DNA from: Laccaria trichodermophora
Taxonomy: Eukaryota > Basidiomycota > Agaricomycetes > Agaricales > Hydnangiaceae
Assembly (NCBI GenBank): GCA_018417955.1
Contig: JACTVC010000025.1
Coordinates: 434,001 to 498,000 of the forward strand
Length of the DNA: 64,000 nucleotides
Reading direction: 5' to 3'
How positions within the stretch are numbered: position 1 is the first letter of the stretch; each line of letters opens with the position of its first letter. Positions 11,001-22,164 of the stretch are shown here, piece after piece. The translations under genes and the position numbers were made by a program. The notes below the pieces were generated by a model, which ran no database searches, had not been told where the DNA came from, and was given only the letters and a program-made list of their open reading frames with translations.

Positions 11001-12213
11001 TCCCTGTCAGAGAATGGACCAGTATAGGCCATACAGGTATTGATACACATATCGTTCATCATGGGATGGACGCCTGTGAGTTTACCTATCTCTTTCTTGA
11101 CTGAAAATAGGCTCGGAATTTCATCCGTTCTCTCTACGCCGATTTCTGCCAGGTATGATTGCATCGACTTTCGGACATCATGGTATGTTTCGTCTGAAGC
11201 ATTTGTGGTGTCCAGATATAAGCGTATCCCAGCCCGGAGTTCAGGATCAGCATCTAGATCAATTAGCTCTGTAATAGGGTCGGTAAGCCGTTCTCTCGCT
11301 TCTGCGTCGAAATCATGGTCTTCTTCCAACGTTGCATTTTGTAGATGTGAAATAAAATCTTGAGCCATCTTCAATTCTTTGAGAGTCGCGACAACATCGA
11401 TGTCATTATACTCCATTAGACGGGGTTCAGCGAAAGGCTGATCAGGTTGGTCGGCAGGCTCAAAGTCATGGCTAGGTGCGCCTTCACCGCCTCGCTCCGA
11501 AAGCTGTCGAATTGGACTCATTTCTCGAGCTGGCGTATGGGGTTGAGGCATTCCTGAGTCCTATGGTGATCAAAGTTTTTTATTTCCATTCTCAAAATGT
11601 ACACGACGTCACGAACTGTATCTTCGTTATCCTCCAGAAACAACCTCTCTCCCCTATTCCCAGAGTCCCCTCCTGCCTGGCTTCCACCAAGTTCTACAAC
11701 CTGCCCCTCATTGGATACATCATCCCAGGAGCGAGAGTCGTCTGCGTTATGCGGTAAACGATCCTCCCTACCGCCTGCCGAATCCACACGAGGGCGCTTA
11801 TTCGAGGTTTCAATGGAGGGGCTGCGAGAGCGAGTAGAAGCGAAACGCAGATGAGACGCCTGAGTGAGGTTAGACGATGAGGCATTGCTGGACAGTGGGG
11901 CATGGCTGGGTGACGAAGTATTATGGGACGGCGGGACAGCGTTGAGCGGCGGAAGGACACTGGGGTTTCTGGAAGCATCGTGAGACGGCAGGGCAGCGTT
12001 GGGAGGTAGGGCAGTATTGGGCGGCAGGGCAGCATTGGGCGGTAGAACTACGTTAGAGTTTCTCAGGAATTCATCGATTGGAGTTATGTTGGGTTGGGAC
12101 GAGGAGCGGAAAGATGCGTGTCGATACCAAGTTGATTTCTTGAGGGGTTTTGGCTCTGTGCGGCCGCCAACACAGCAATACCGTGTGCAGTCACAGATGT
12201 ATGGGTCGGGCAT
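8081..12213 (-). pseudogene. Tnp2-type (CACTA/EnSpm-like) transposase, split by an insertion
   Basis: The start MPDPYICDCTRYCCVGGRTE opens a Cys-rich N-terminus, then a Pro/Asn-rich repeat (LPPNAALPPNTALPP). The next exon has MCINTCMAYTGPFSDRDTCP with a CPHCGE knuckle, then VLIGTIIPGPNKPKIVDSF. The second half has ADGPGMTYLNGLTGHSGAYG, AADIMHLFSLNTTDLKL, CMERTIGILGQEIRQPSKPF and the C-terminal LALVSVYGQPDPDLLRDSSQ. This order matches fungal transposase family Tnp2 proteins. The frame is interrupted at 9835-10469 by a 635-bp hAT-like element; removing it with one target copy restores RVWDAFQDRVFLSKLF. A further frame change lies near 8380-8460. I could not place catalytic acidic residues by eye. 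Confidence 0.8.
9835..10469. mobile_element. 635-bp hAT-like non-autonomous element in the transposase gene
   Basis: Terminal inverted repeats CAAGGGGGTAGCGGGA (left) and CAAGGGGGTGGCGGAA (right, complement) bound the element. They are flanked by an 8-bp direct repeat AATGCATC at 9827-9834 and 10470-10477. An 8-bp target duplication with short CA-starting ends fits the hAT superfamily. Both arms have a subterminal GGGGGGGTGTC followed by an A-run, and a 20-bp A-run lies near 10330. No transposase is encoded. Confidence 0.85.
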
Positions 12214-12335
12214 CGTCGACGAACGTGTGGGGATCGATTGGCCTGAGTGTTAAACGAAGCTCAGCCCGATTTTGGATCGATGACGTTGAGTTGGCTATAA
12301 TTGGCTCAGTATGTCTCAGTTTGGTTTTCCGTCAT

Positions 12336-12410
12336 TTTCACTGGGAGTCACTAGTCATGACTAGTCATTGACATCGATTTTTGATTGACTTGCACGTGAT
12401 GAATGACTTT
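12336..12410 (-). repeat. Subterminal repeat cluster, right side
   Basis: The complement reads TGACTAGTGACTCCCAGTG, matching the left cluster at 4708-4730 in inverted orientation. It adds GTCATGACTAGTCATTGACA. It lies just upstream of the transposase start codon, so it may also be part of the promoter. Confidence 0.55.
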
Positions 12411-14764
12411 GAGGGAAGGGTCGGATGGATAACCACATAACGCAGCGCGGCAAGCCGCATGGCCCGCTACAGTCTATTTTAATTGAATGTTAAATTATAC
12501 ATTCACTTAGCTCATCTTCTTTTTTTTTTAATGGAGGTAACAGCACAGTATGGCCGTTTCGTCTCCCAGTCATTGATCTTTCATCTTACTTTACTTTTCT
12601 GCCACGATGCCTCATAAGATTTTCCTTCTAACTAATGGTTTCAAAGTCTTATGTGGTCATCATACAGATTCCAGGTACGATTCCTTTAAAGGTGAGCTAG
12701 TAAGCAACAACCACACAAGGTGTATCGACTGTCCGTTGGAGCAAACACATCCGCCAATCATTGAAACCCCATTGTTCAGATGCATATGTTAACCAATAGA
12801 AGGTGAGTGTCATTGCAGCTTACTTCTTAATGCTAAATTAAAGTTCTCTTCTCAGTCGTCGATCAGAAGAATGGCTTGTCAGCATCTCGACCTTTCAAGG
12901 ACCTTCATGGATCAACCAGAAAATATAATCAAAGCAGAACAAGAGGTATGATCCTTGCTCAATTTTCAACCTGTATCACGCATTTGCTTTTAGCTGTGGC
13001 TGATGTATCCCGATCTGTTTTTGACCAGCGACGATAGAGTGAAGCAACAAAAGGCTTTAGCGAATGCTTATATGTCCAAGGTGTTCTGTGCTGATAGGTC
13101 TAATGTGATGTCAGCTGTTGTGCCAATAAATGTACATTTCTGTTATTCTTATGCAACACACATGTTCATGTTGCTTGTTTCAAGAGAGCCAATAGACAAT
13201 CCACAGTGCGTATCTTTTCCAAACGTGTATCGCATGTGATATATTCAAGCACAGGCTGAATTAAACGGGACATCCATTGGTGTGTGGAGGAAACAATACA
13301 TTCTATATACCAGAAATAATTGAACAGTCAGGACCCAATTCAAAGAGAAATTAATACCGCTGAACATCTTTCAGGTTCATGACAAATGTGATCACAGAGT
13401 CACCATATAAAAAAAAGAAATAGGACACAAAGGGCAGACATGTATTAGCTCAAAGCAGGCCGTCATGTGCAAGAAATGTATGTTACATAAAAAGATGAGG
13501 TTTGGTCGTCTACCCCTTGTTCATCGACGGCTGTATTGAGTGTGGGGCATAGTAGCATATGACCGTGTGAAGAAACGTGATGTCTCAGTGGCACGTGCAG
13601 CACGTGAATTTTTTCCCACCCGACGACCCACCACAAGACCCACTACTAACGTAGCAGGAATAGGGCGGCATGCCGCATGGCCCGCTACTATGGCATTTCA
13701 ACTTGGCCAGGTTGAATGGTCTCAGTATTTACTATATTCATCAGATTCAACTTGTAATTTAAAGCTGCTCATTGCCTGGACTTCGGCCCCCAGATCCTCG
13801 CAGCCACATATCATACTGCTCACAAAATACACACATATCTGAATGTCCATAAGAATATTGTAGTATCATTCTTACCAATGGGATAAGCAGACTACCTGAA
13901 ATATCAAACCATAATTTTTCCCCTCACGTTTGGTTTATTGACAAAGGCCGATACCAATGTAGCAGAAATATGCGGTAGTCAGAGTTGCTGCTTGGGATAA
14001 AGGCAGCACAACCTGACAGGCAATTTCCAACTGGGCTAGGTTTTAGTATCTAAGCAATATCTAAGTTAATTCTGATTTGAATTACAACGGCTTTCATGCT
14101 CAACAAAAATGGTTACGTTAGCTAAACGTAAACACAGACTCGTCGCACTTCAAAAGCCGTGTGTCATTTTTTTTATCTGCTCACATGTACGTCATGGTCT
14201 ACTTCTGCAATGACTTGGTCGATTGAGTGTACAATCTTTCTCCTAACTGGTGTAGAACGTGACCTTTCTCCCATCTTTCCCCATTGACTGAAGAGCGTGA
14301 CTACTTACATGTGATGGGAAATTTTGGCACGTGACTTTCTTTTCAGTCGAGCTCGCACCACAAAACCCACTACTAACGTAGTGGGAATGACTGTAAGGGT
14401 CTGATGGGAAGGGTCTGCCCTACTTGGAGAGTGGAGATTATGAATAACAAAACTGGCAATTTGCATGTGCGTTGGCATATGCATTTTGTACTCCATGCTT
14501 GAAGTATATATGATCAATCCAACATTTATTTACCCAAGGAAATCATACAGAGCGCCGCCGTCACATGCCGTTTGTCAGCTGCACTTGGATTTCGGAAAGG
14601 AAAGACACCCCCCGAGGATAACAACAACTCTCACCTTGAGGACCTTCCTTCCCTTGTAGATTAAATATTTCGAACACAAATTCCAGTCTTTTGTGCGCGT
14701 GCAGTGACCGTGCTGCACAAAAGTTCATTGCTTATCTAACTATCCTGCCTTATTTAGTAAATGG

Positions 14765-14873
14765 TGACCGAGTCACGGTCAATTTGACTTGACTTCTGAC
14801 TTCTTTTGACTTGTCATGACTAGCATTGAATATTGACTAGTCAATGACCGGCACATCACTGGAAATTTCTACT
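14765..14873 (-). repeat. Second right-side subterminal repeat cluster
   Basis: The complement begins GAAATTTCCAGTG and continues with GGTCATTGACTAGTCA and several GTCA/TGAC motifs, resembling 4652-4700 in inverted orientation. It lies 53 bp inside the right terminal inverted repeat. Confidence 0.5.
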
Positions 14874-14925
14874 TGGCAACTCCCATCATGGAGACATCTC
14901 GGTGGAATGAGTCTGACCTTGAACG

Positions 14926-14964
14926 TTTTTTTTTTCAAATCCTGCCTGATACACCTCGGCGACC
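14926..14964 (-). repeat. Right terminal inverted repeat of the 11.2-kb element
   Basis: Reverse complement of the left terminal repeat (37 matching bases, with a slightly longer A/T run). It is followed by GTAC at 14965-14968. Confidence 0.85.
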
Positions 14965-14968
14965 GTAC

Positions 14969-17575
14969 CAAACAGAGTTACAAGTTGCTTCCATTGTTGA
15001 TGCATCGTGTGTATGATTCCTACACACTGCGGCGTCAATGGTAGGTAGTTTGTTCAAACTGTGATATCGATGCGGGCGTCCATGGCATTTCTGGGTACTC
15101 TGGGTATTCGTCCTGTGAATTTTTACGTTTTCCCCTGCTACATCGTGTGTACTCATTTCCGATGACACATTCGCGAGTCCAGGACAATTGGCTATGATGG
15201 CCTCCTTGGAGAACTTCGAGTCGTAATGTCCCCCCCCCAAACATTTATCTGAGCCCCGTGATGCTGGTCTTTCATCTCATTTTGAAAGACCTTTTCGGAG
15301 TTGACAGCCACCCAATAGGCCAGCGCTTATCCCTTCTTTCCTCTCGGGACCACTCTTGGGAACTGGAGACATGACTTGCGCCGGTTCAGCGCTTATATTT
15401 CTTGTCGTCTCCAGTTTCGAATCTTTCGTGCTTTCAACACAAGCAGTTTTCCAAAACTATCACCTGTTCAACGCCACGCTAACCATACCATAAGCCTCTT
15501 GTGAAGATGACGTGTTTTGTGTCATTATTTCGATAACACTACAACTGGGTGCCCTAGATTCGAGGCAGTCTTCATGGAGAAAAGACGGGATTGGTGTTTG
15601 GGTGCAGCTGGTGCGTCCAAGCCAATAACATGGTGCACAACCAGTCAAGGAACTATTTGAAAAGGAAGCGGGGTTTGAGTGGAAGAGGAGACGGGGCTAT
15701 GAGGATAGGTGTACGGATCCAAGCGGACTTTAGGTGATGGCCCACGGGGAAGCGTGCATATCCCATTGATGGATGCCCAACACGACCGTTTCGATGTTTT
15801 AGACCATGGTGAGTGACAACTGCGGTTTGAATTTGTCGACAGAGTATCGTTCTCGCAGGATCCATGATCTCAATGCAACGGGGCAAGTTTAGGCTGGTGC
15901 TTTTCCCCCATAGTATATGTGATGTTGTTGCGGCAGCGATACCGAGACGAGAAGCCTCCAGGGGGGATCGAGGGCCTTTGCCTGACCTGCTGTAGAACAT
16001 CCTGAATTTTCACTGGAGTGGATACCAAGTGGCTTGGAGTCATAGAGAAGCGCTTGGTTATCTGTTGTCTCTAAGGTCTGGGAGGGTGCTTTAGGGGGTT
16101 AGTCAGGACTTGAATTAAGTGACTTGGAACCGTAGAGAGGAAGCTAGGTTTCCTCTCGTCTTTGGTCTGGGAAATTGCTGGGAAGTGTACCAATCAAGTT
16201 ACAGGCTTCTTAGACGATACAGAAAGGGCCTGTGTGGAGATCAAGTTGGTAGACATAATCTTTGAGGATGGAAGGCCCGGCGTTCAACATTCAACCCTAA
16301 ATTCTCTTTCAATGTCGCCTTTGCTACAGCCAGATTGCCCATGTTTGATATTAATGTCAAGCAGTTTGTGTACCACAGGCAAGTCCTTCCAGTCCACCCC
16401 TCTGATAGCTCACATGGCACTGCAGATGCCGAACTGTAGCCAGAACGCTGTGGGCTACTTGGCGAATGTTGCGCTTCCTTCCACTGAAAGCGTACCAGTC
16501 CCTCATGTACTTGAGCCATTTAACTTGGTTGTGGTGGGTAACACGTCTCCCATTCCGACTTGATGTCTAGCGCAGTCGCGACAATTCAGTCACAGAAGCG
16601 CTTGCCACCCAATACATCCCCGACAACAGCTCCATCCCCGTGCCCACCGTCTGGACGTGCTCCTGATGAAAACGTCGGCACACCCCTGCTACTCATGACG
16701 CGCGTCGAGGAGCGCCTCTGGGCAGAGAGTGCACGCTAGCTCAACGAGCCGTCAGATGCCTAGCTGAGCACCTGTACGGACCCTATGGCTGGATGGCTGG
16801 CACAGGTCCGCCGGCTGGGCTCCTTCCAGGTCAGCTGTCTGTGGATTATGTACACGCCCTCCGTGAGCTACAATCACAGCTGGTGCGTGGGTCCCTCAGA
16901 AGAGTTCCACGAACAGTACTATTGCATTCTGCCCCTCAGTGCCGATCTGCAAGTGCAGGAGGTTGCGAAGTACCACAGTGTAGATTTGAACCCCAGGACG
17001 TGCCCATATTGGCATTTTGAATTGTCACAGTTGAGGGAGAAGGATTCGATTCTTGCCACTAGTAGCAGCCATACCCTGTCGCGAGTAGAAACATCATAAC
17101 TTGTAATATGAATCGCCTGGCTTGGATTTACGCTATGTAGAGACGTCTCGTCAAAGTAGCTTAGTTTTAGACCTTGGAAAACGACTCACGCCGAGTTGAT
17201 GGGTTTGGCTTCCCCACCGTAAAGCAGAATCCGTTGCTACTCGTAATATTGCGCAGATCATTTGAGGCTGCCATGCTCCTCCTTAGACTTCTTGATGATC
17301 TCTCCCTCCACCGCCAATTTATTTTGTGTCTTGCAAAAGTTAACGAAGAACTATATTCTGGCGTCGTTCGTGCTTGGGACAGGGCAAATCAGCGTAGGAA
17401 CGGAGGATTTGAAGTTCATTTGAGATAGACATTATACAATCGATGCTTGTGGGTGGCTGCCCATCGAGTGACATGAGGTTGAGACCAAAGCCCTGAACGA
17501 TGGTGGAAGTGTGGAAGAGACATCGCTGGTGACTGACGTACTCAAGCTCACGGTTCTTACCCAACAACCACAACA
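14969..17575. repeat. Segmental duplication, left copy continued (partner 58890-61504)
   Basis: Collinear with 58890-61504 at high similarity. A hydrophobic ORF that is open in the partner (58976-59449) is interrupted here by frame changes. A 105-residue ORF in the partner (59507-59824) is also broken here. ORFs at 16785-17099 and 60811-61026 share the frame SEE(F/Y)HEQYYC and LNPRTC in both copies. I see no recognisable gene family. Confidence 0.6.
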
Positions 17576-18912
17576 ATGGACACCACACACCCAGGCTACG
17601 GGGACTTTACATCACAATTCTCAACCCTCATCTCAACCATGCCACCACCATTCATGTACATAAACGACGCCGACGCCATCCAAACCACCATCGCCGTAAT
17701 CGACAACGTTCTTAACCACCTTTCATTGGACGCCGCAATGGGAGGATGGAGCCATCAATTGGGGTGCAGATGATGGGGTGAGGTGGAACGACACTTTTGA
17801 CGGGTTCATGCACGGTTTACGCGCCGTTCACGCGTATTTGGGAAAGGGGAAGGAGAAGGAGGGAGATTTGAGGCTCGTTGTTGTTGTGGAACGCGCTGAG
17901 AGGTTAATACCGGAGTTGATGGTGCCACTTACGTGACTTGCTGAGCTGGTGGGTTCGTTGTTGTCCTTACTGGCGCAGTTAACCTTCCTTTTTGCAGGCC
18001 CGAGTCGACCTTTGTGTCGTATTTGTCTCAGAGGCCCCATGGGAGACGATACGACCACCACTGGGCGCGTCTCCAGACCCGTATTTCTTTGACATACCAC
18101 CGCCAACGAAAGAAGGTATGTGTAAACAATATTTCTTTGAAATCACTCATTCATTCTCCGCAGACATAGTCAAACACTTAATCTCAATGTACTCATCCCA
18201 CCTCCAACCCCCCTCCGAAGAGACCCGCATGCGCCTCAGCCATCTATTCAACCCCTCTCTTTCCCTGGCCCTTGACGCCCTCTACCCAGGCCTCCAAAAT
18301 GCCACAGATTGGGCAAAGGCGAACGAACCACCACCAAACCTCCTCGACAATTCACCAACCAATGTTAAACCCGTTGTACCGTCGGACGAGAAAGACGCAG
18401 GGATCACCTCCCTCCCACGGCTATCCAAATTCATTCTTCTAGCATCCTTCCTCGCATCCACCAACCCTCCAAAATCCGATCTGAGGATATTTGGAAGGGG
18501 GCTGGACGAGAAGAAGAAAAGAAAACGGCGCGCGTCGGGTAAACCGACAAAAACGAAAGGAGGGGTGACGAAGGTCGCTCAACGCCTCCTTGGCCCAACC
18601 TCATTTACGCTGGACAGGATGCTCGCTATACTCGGTGCACTCCTTGAGGAGAACGACGTTGATTCCAGGATACACGCACACGCTTCCGATTTTAGTATAC
18701 CCGGGGAGGAGACGGATATGGATATTTCACGCGTCGCTGTGTATGCAGCGGTAGTGGAGCTGACAAGTATGCGTCTTTTGACTAGGACGTCGGCTGTTGA
18801 TCGGTTGGATGGTCCGCCGACGTTTAGGGCTGTGGTGGGGTATGAGATGGCGCTGTGTTTGGCGAAGGAGTTGGATGTAAGCCTTGGGGATCTTTTTTGG
18901 GAGGTTATGTAG
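17576..18912 (+). pseudogene. ORC5: ORC5-like pseudogene, left copy
   Basis: Starts MDTTHPGYGDFTSQFSTLIS and is clearly paralogous to the intact copy at 61505-63127. A 101-bp deletion at 17726/17727 shifts the frame and gives a stop at 17771. It removes the segment corresponding to the region after the degenerate Walker A. A second deletion near 18200 removes about 190 bp of exon 3 coding the winged-helix linker. From 17992 the frame is open: VVFVSEAPWETIRPPLGASP, then LPRLSKFILLASFLASTNPP, RLLGPTSFTLDRMLAILGAL and LDVSLGDLFWEVM at the stop. The full protein cannot be made; a C-terminal fragment might be. Confidence 0.85.
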
Positions 18913-19214
18913 TTGTCTCGACTGGAGCAGTCGCCGAATTCTGCCAGTGAGCGCTGCTTGTCATTGAGTTCGGTGTTTACTTTGATGGGGCACTTTACTT
19001 ATGCACACACATTTGTACAATAAGTAACTGCCAGCGATGCCCAACGACGTTTGAGATATTCGCACTGGCAGCGTTGATCGAGGCTTACGCTTACTAAGTT
19101 GAAGTTATTGGCTCGGTACGATGAAGGGGTCGCAGTGAAGGCACAACAAAGGGACCTCGTGTGAGTCGTGAGAGTTACTATTTTCATCATCCAATCACAA
19201 AAAGTATACAGTGT

Positions 19215-19374
19215 TTTGCATGTGAGATTGCACTGCAAATCCCATGAAAACTTGTTTGCATTTGTATTTCGTGACCTGAAGTAACCATTTTGGGTTGATT
19301 TTGCATGACATCAGCCACAAACTACAAGTACAAACAGGTTTTCGTAAGATTTTGAGTGCAATCTCACATGCAAA
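19215..19374. repeat. 160-bp fold-back element
   Basis: A perfect 20-bp inverted repeat TTTGCATGTGAGATTGCACT bounds 19215-19374. The imperfect arm continues inward (ATGAAAACTTGTTTGCATTT against ACGAAAACCTGTTTGTACTT), so the whole element can form a long hairpin. No coding capacity; probably a small miniature inverted-repeat element. Confidence 0.7.
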
Positions 19375-20030
19375 GCACGAGACTCAAGATCTAGGGCAAA
19401 AAGACGAAGACTCAGAGAGCATGTATGTTGATTATTTTCTATTAGACAGCCCTATACTTGCTATCCATCTATTAGGGCTTGATTCTTTCATGTAATCTGA
19501 GTGCCCGACAGTGGATTGAGGTCCACGTCCAACTTCATGCTCTCCCCTCCTCTGGCGCGCGATGTCTTCACAATCGGGTATGTGCCTGGCCAGCACAAAC
19601 TCTGTCATGATGACATCGATGTGGTTTTCGCCATCGTCAGGTAGAAGCATCAGCCCTCCCCCCGTCGCATCACAAGCAAGGTGGTTTCAGCTACCAACAA
19701 AGTACACACCACGTCACTCAGGACCTCCCCACGTTTCGCCTGTGGTCCCCTGACCGCTTCGCCCTCTGTCACTCCGAAACGAAAGTCACACAGGCGCGCC
19801 AACGACCATCGTGCGCCGAGACTTTCCACAGATCCCGTTCCTGGCCTCACTGCTTGAAGCTGTCCCAGAGTCGGACAGCGACTTCTAAGTACCAGGGCCT
19901 CCTGCATGTCAAAACGCCGACTTGGTGAAGCTTCACTTGACTCTACCTTATTGACGGCGCTCGACGATTCTTCGCTTCTGGACAAGGCAGCCTGGTTGTT
20001 TGTTTACTACTCATCTTCACCCTGACAGAT
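19375..20030. other. Intergenic, no supported gene
   Basis: Minus-strand ORFs at 19432-19650 and 19650-19985 lie in different frames and show no family motif. Nothing else is supported here. Confidence 0.4.
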
Positions 20031-20257
20031 GCCATCAGGAAATCGGTTGAGACCTATGTAGGTCTATGGAGCCTATGTAGGAACCATAGCTTCATAGGTT
20101 CCCCCCTGATATATAGATTACATAGGTCAGTGAGTACCCTATGTAGGGTGGTGGTAGGTTGCCATAGGTACTGTATCTCAACCCCCTTCTACTGAAAATG
20201 TAGCTTCACCTCTTGCTGAGGTGCTCACTCTACCATCACTTTTCACAATGAAGCCTT

Positions 20258-20388
20258 CCAATAACGCCTGGGCTAATGGATGTTTGCAGAGGCGGATTCT
20301 TAGATGGACATGAGGAAGAATAGCCAAAAAGTCAGAAATCGGGCACGGCGTGCGCCTGATTCCAACGTGTTTTCACTCGAGGTATGGC
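20258..20388 (-). repeat. Split direct repeat B2
   Basis: A 131-bp copy of B1, beginning CCAATAACGCCTGGGC on the plus strand. Most differences from B1 are C/T or G/A changes at CpG sites. Confidence 0.9.
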
Positions 20389-20436
20389 AATACATCGTAT
20401 GAGTAAGCTACGTAGTATAGGAAGTGGGTGGGTGGG

Positions 20437-20778
20437 TGACGAAAAGACAACCGTAGAATACTAAGTTGACGACGTGAGATGTTATTACGAGAGCCTTGAA
20501 TGAAATGGTTGAATACTTACCTGGCTGAGGGAGTGAGATGTTGAGATGAGAGCCTTGTGGAAAGGAGTCGTCTCATCTCGCCCCCCAGCCATAAGGGAAG
20601 ATTCTAAAAATATGTTAGTATCAATCCAAGCGTGGATTGTAAGTCGAGCAGCGGCTCTGTATGGTTGAGCAGCGGCTCTTGGTCGCATGTCAGCGGACAC
20701 GGCGATTGTGAATGTGTGTGTGCAAAACTAGCCCTGGTCGGCTTACATTGGACTTGAGTAAACCTAGTTTAAACTCGA
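20437..20778 (-). repeat. Split direct repeat A2
   Basis: About 342 bp, nearly identical to 25447-25789 in the same orientation. It is directly adjacent to B1. Confidence 0.9.
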
Positions 20779-20909
20779 CCAATAACGCCTGGGCTAATGG
20801 ATGTTTGCAGAGGCGGATTCTTAGATAGACATGAGGAAGAATAGCCAAAAAGTCAGAAATCGGGCACGGTGCGCGCCCGATTCCGACGCGTTTTCACTCG
20901 AGGTATGGC
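20779..20909 (-). repeat. Split direct repeat B1
   Basis: 131-bp repeat lying between the recombinase ORF and A2; paired with B2 at 20258-20388. Confidence 0.9.
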
Positions 20910-21102
20910 TATAATCCTATATAAGAAGAAAAATAAAAAGGTAAGTAAAAAATGGAAAGGTTTGGAGTGATGAGGTCACGTAGTGGGCGATGTGAGGAGC
21001 GAGGGGAAGAACGCGAGGAGAAAGAAACATGTAAGTCCATATTGATGGGAGAGGTCCATATCCGTAGGTAGGTGTGAGAGTAAACGATTCGGGAAAAGTC
21101 TG

Positions 21103-22164
21103 TTAAATAATAAAGTCAATTTGGGAAAAGTCTGTCAAAAGCCGGTCAGGAATCCAAAGCGTGGATAAAGGAAGATTGCGTGCGGGCCGTTTGTCCAAAC
21201 AGGAGCGCCTGGATGAGGACGGGGTTTTTTCGTATGTAAATTTTGAAGGCATCGGATGCCCATCTGCCGATGGCTTGAATGATTGAAGGGGGAACTCCAT
21301 TTTCTGCAAGTGATGTGGCACCTCCGGCTCATAGAGATTGTCCGGCAGTGTCTGAATCGAAAAATCGACGTAAGCGTTTGATGAAGAAAGAGTGCGTTGG
21401 TATGACGCCTTTGCTTGTAAGCCAGAGGGAGAGCTGAGGGGGAATTTTTTATCTCGGGCACGAAGGTAAGCGGTGAAGAATTTGTGGGGGTCAAAGATGC
21501 GGTCATTCTTTCGCACGATAATTTTGTTTCCTTCAAAAAATCTGTCGGCCTTATGGCCAGGCAGAAAAAGTTGAAAGGATGTGTCAAAGATTCGGACAGA
21601 GTTGCGTTTGGTGACTTTTCTAGGGTCACGAAGTTGGGGATCGTCTGGATATGTCATTTCGCCCAGACGGAATAAAGCGAAGAAACCAGTGAGTAATTGT
21701 GCTATGAAGAGGCGATCGTCGTAATCTGTAGAGTCGCCTAGATCATTTATAACGGTTTCAAGGTCACCTAAAGTTAAGGCACGTTTGCGAGATGTGGGAA
21801 CAGCGTGACGGCGCCTGCAACCCTGCAATGTACGGTGTACAAGAGTAGAGTTACAGGCGGAGCGGACATTTGGGAAGTAAGGTTCGAGTTGTTGGCAGAT
21901 CCCTGATAGGTACGTGGCGACCGAGTTGGGTTTGATGTGATGGGACATGTACACCGTGAATAGGCTGAGGGTTTCTGAGGTGGGTTCTAAGGGGAAGTCG
22001 TGCATTTTAACGAAATTCAAGTAAGAATTGAGGGCGGAACCGTAGTTTTTCCATGTAGAATTGTCTATGGCCTGCCCGAGAGCAATAGCTTGCTCTCGGA
22101 AAAGGCGTTCGCATGTCCAAGGCTGCCTGAGAGGTTGCCTGGAACGCACAGAGGAAGAGATCAT
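21103..22164 (-). pseudogene. Tyrosine recombinase ORF of the Ngaro-like element
   Basis: The ATG (22164) overlaps the reverse-transcriptase stop codon as ATGA, suggesting re-initiation. The N-terminal core-binding part is open (NSTWKNYGSALNSYLNFVKM), followed by TGFFALFRLGEMTYPDD, whose Arg is the usual first catalytic Arg. Near 21430 a base is missing and the frame shifts. In the corrected reading the conserved RAGGAT box has TGA in place of its Arg (about 21325). A further shift follows before NGVPPSIIQAIGRWASDAF. The catalytic Tyr region (KIYIRKN) is present only in that shifted frame. The enzyme is inactive as it stands. Confidence 0.8.

Larger units (their letters stand above)
12214..14925. 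other. Right arm of the 11.2-kb element, low coding potential
   Basis: AT-rich sequence with repeats: a GGCAAGCCGCATGGCCCGC-like block at 12447-12470 and 13663-13687, and CCCACTACTAACGTAG at 13639 and 14366. A possible small spliced gene lies at 12607-13241 (MPHKIFLLTNGFKVLCGHHT; then RRMACQHLDLSRTFMDQPEN joined to LWLMYPDLFLTSDDRVKQQK across a 49-nt intron). The exons could not be joined in one frame, so it is not called as a gene. Confidence 0.4.
3777..14964. mobile_element. 11.2-kb terminal-inverted-repeat transposon carrying a Tnp2-like transposase
   Basis: The ends are 37-bp inverted repeats that start GGTCGCCGAGGTGTATCAGG on the left, with the exact complement on the right ending at 14964. 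GTAC lies directly outside both ends (3773-3776 and 14965-14968), as a 4-bp target duplication would. The paralogous block at 58860-58875 has a single GTAC with no insert, giving an empty site. Inside are a Tnp2-type transposase gene (8081-12213), a second multi-exon gene (5502-7732) and subterminal repeats. Classic CACTA elements start CACTA and make 3-bp duplications, so this element is atypical. Alternatively, the Tnp2 element is nested inside a smaller element that owns these ends. Confidence 0.75.

Noticed and set aside
8081..12213. KDZ-type (Kyakuja-Dileera-Zisupton) transposase
   Set aside because: The motifs ADGPGMTYLNGL, IIPGPNKPKI and the LALVSVY end fit fungal Tnp2 proteins better; I saw no KDZ-specific CxC layout beyond a few cysteines.
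12607..13241. Small spliced gene (MPHKIFLL... / LWLMYPDL...)
   Set aside because: Individual pieces look coding, but I could not connect exon 1 to exon 2 in one frame with consensus borders.
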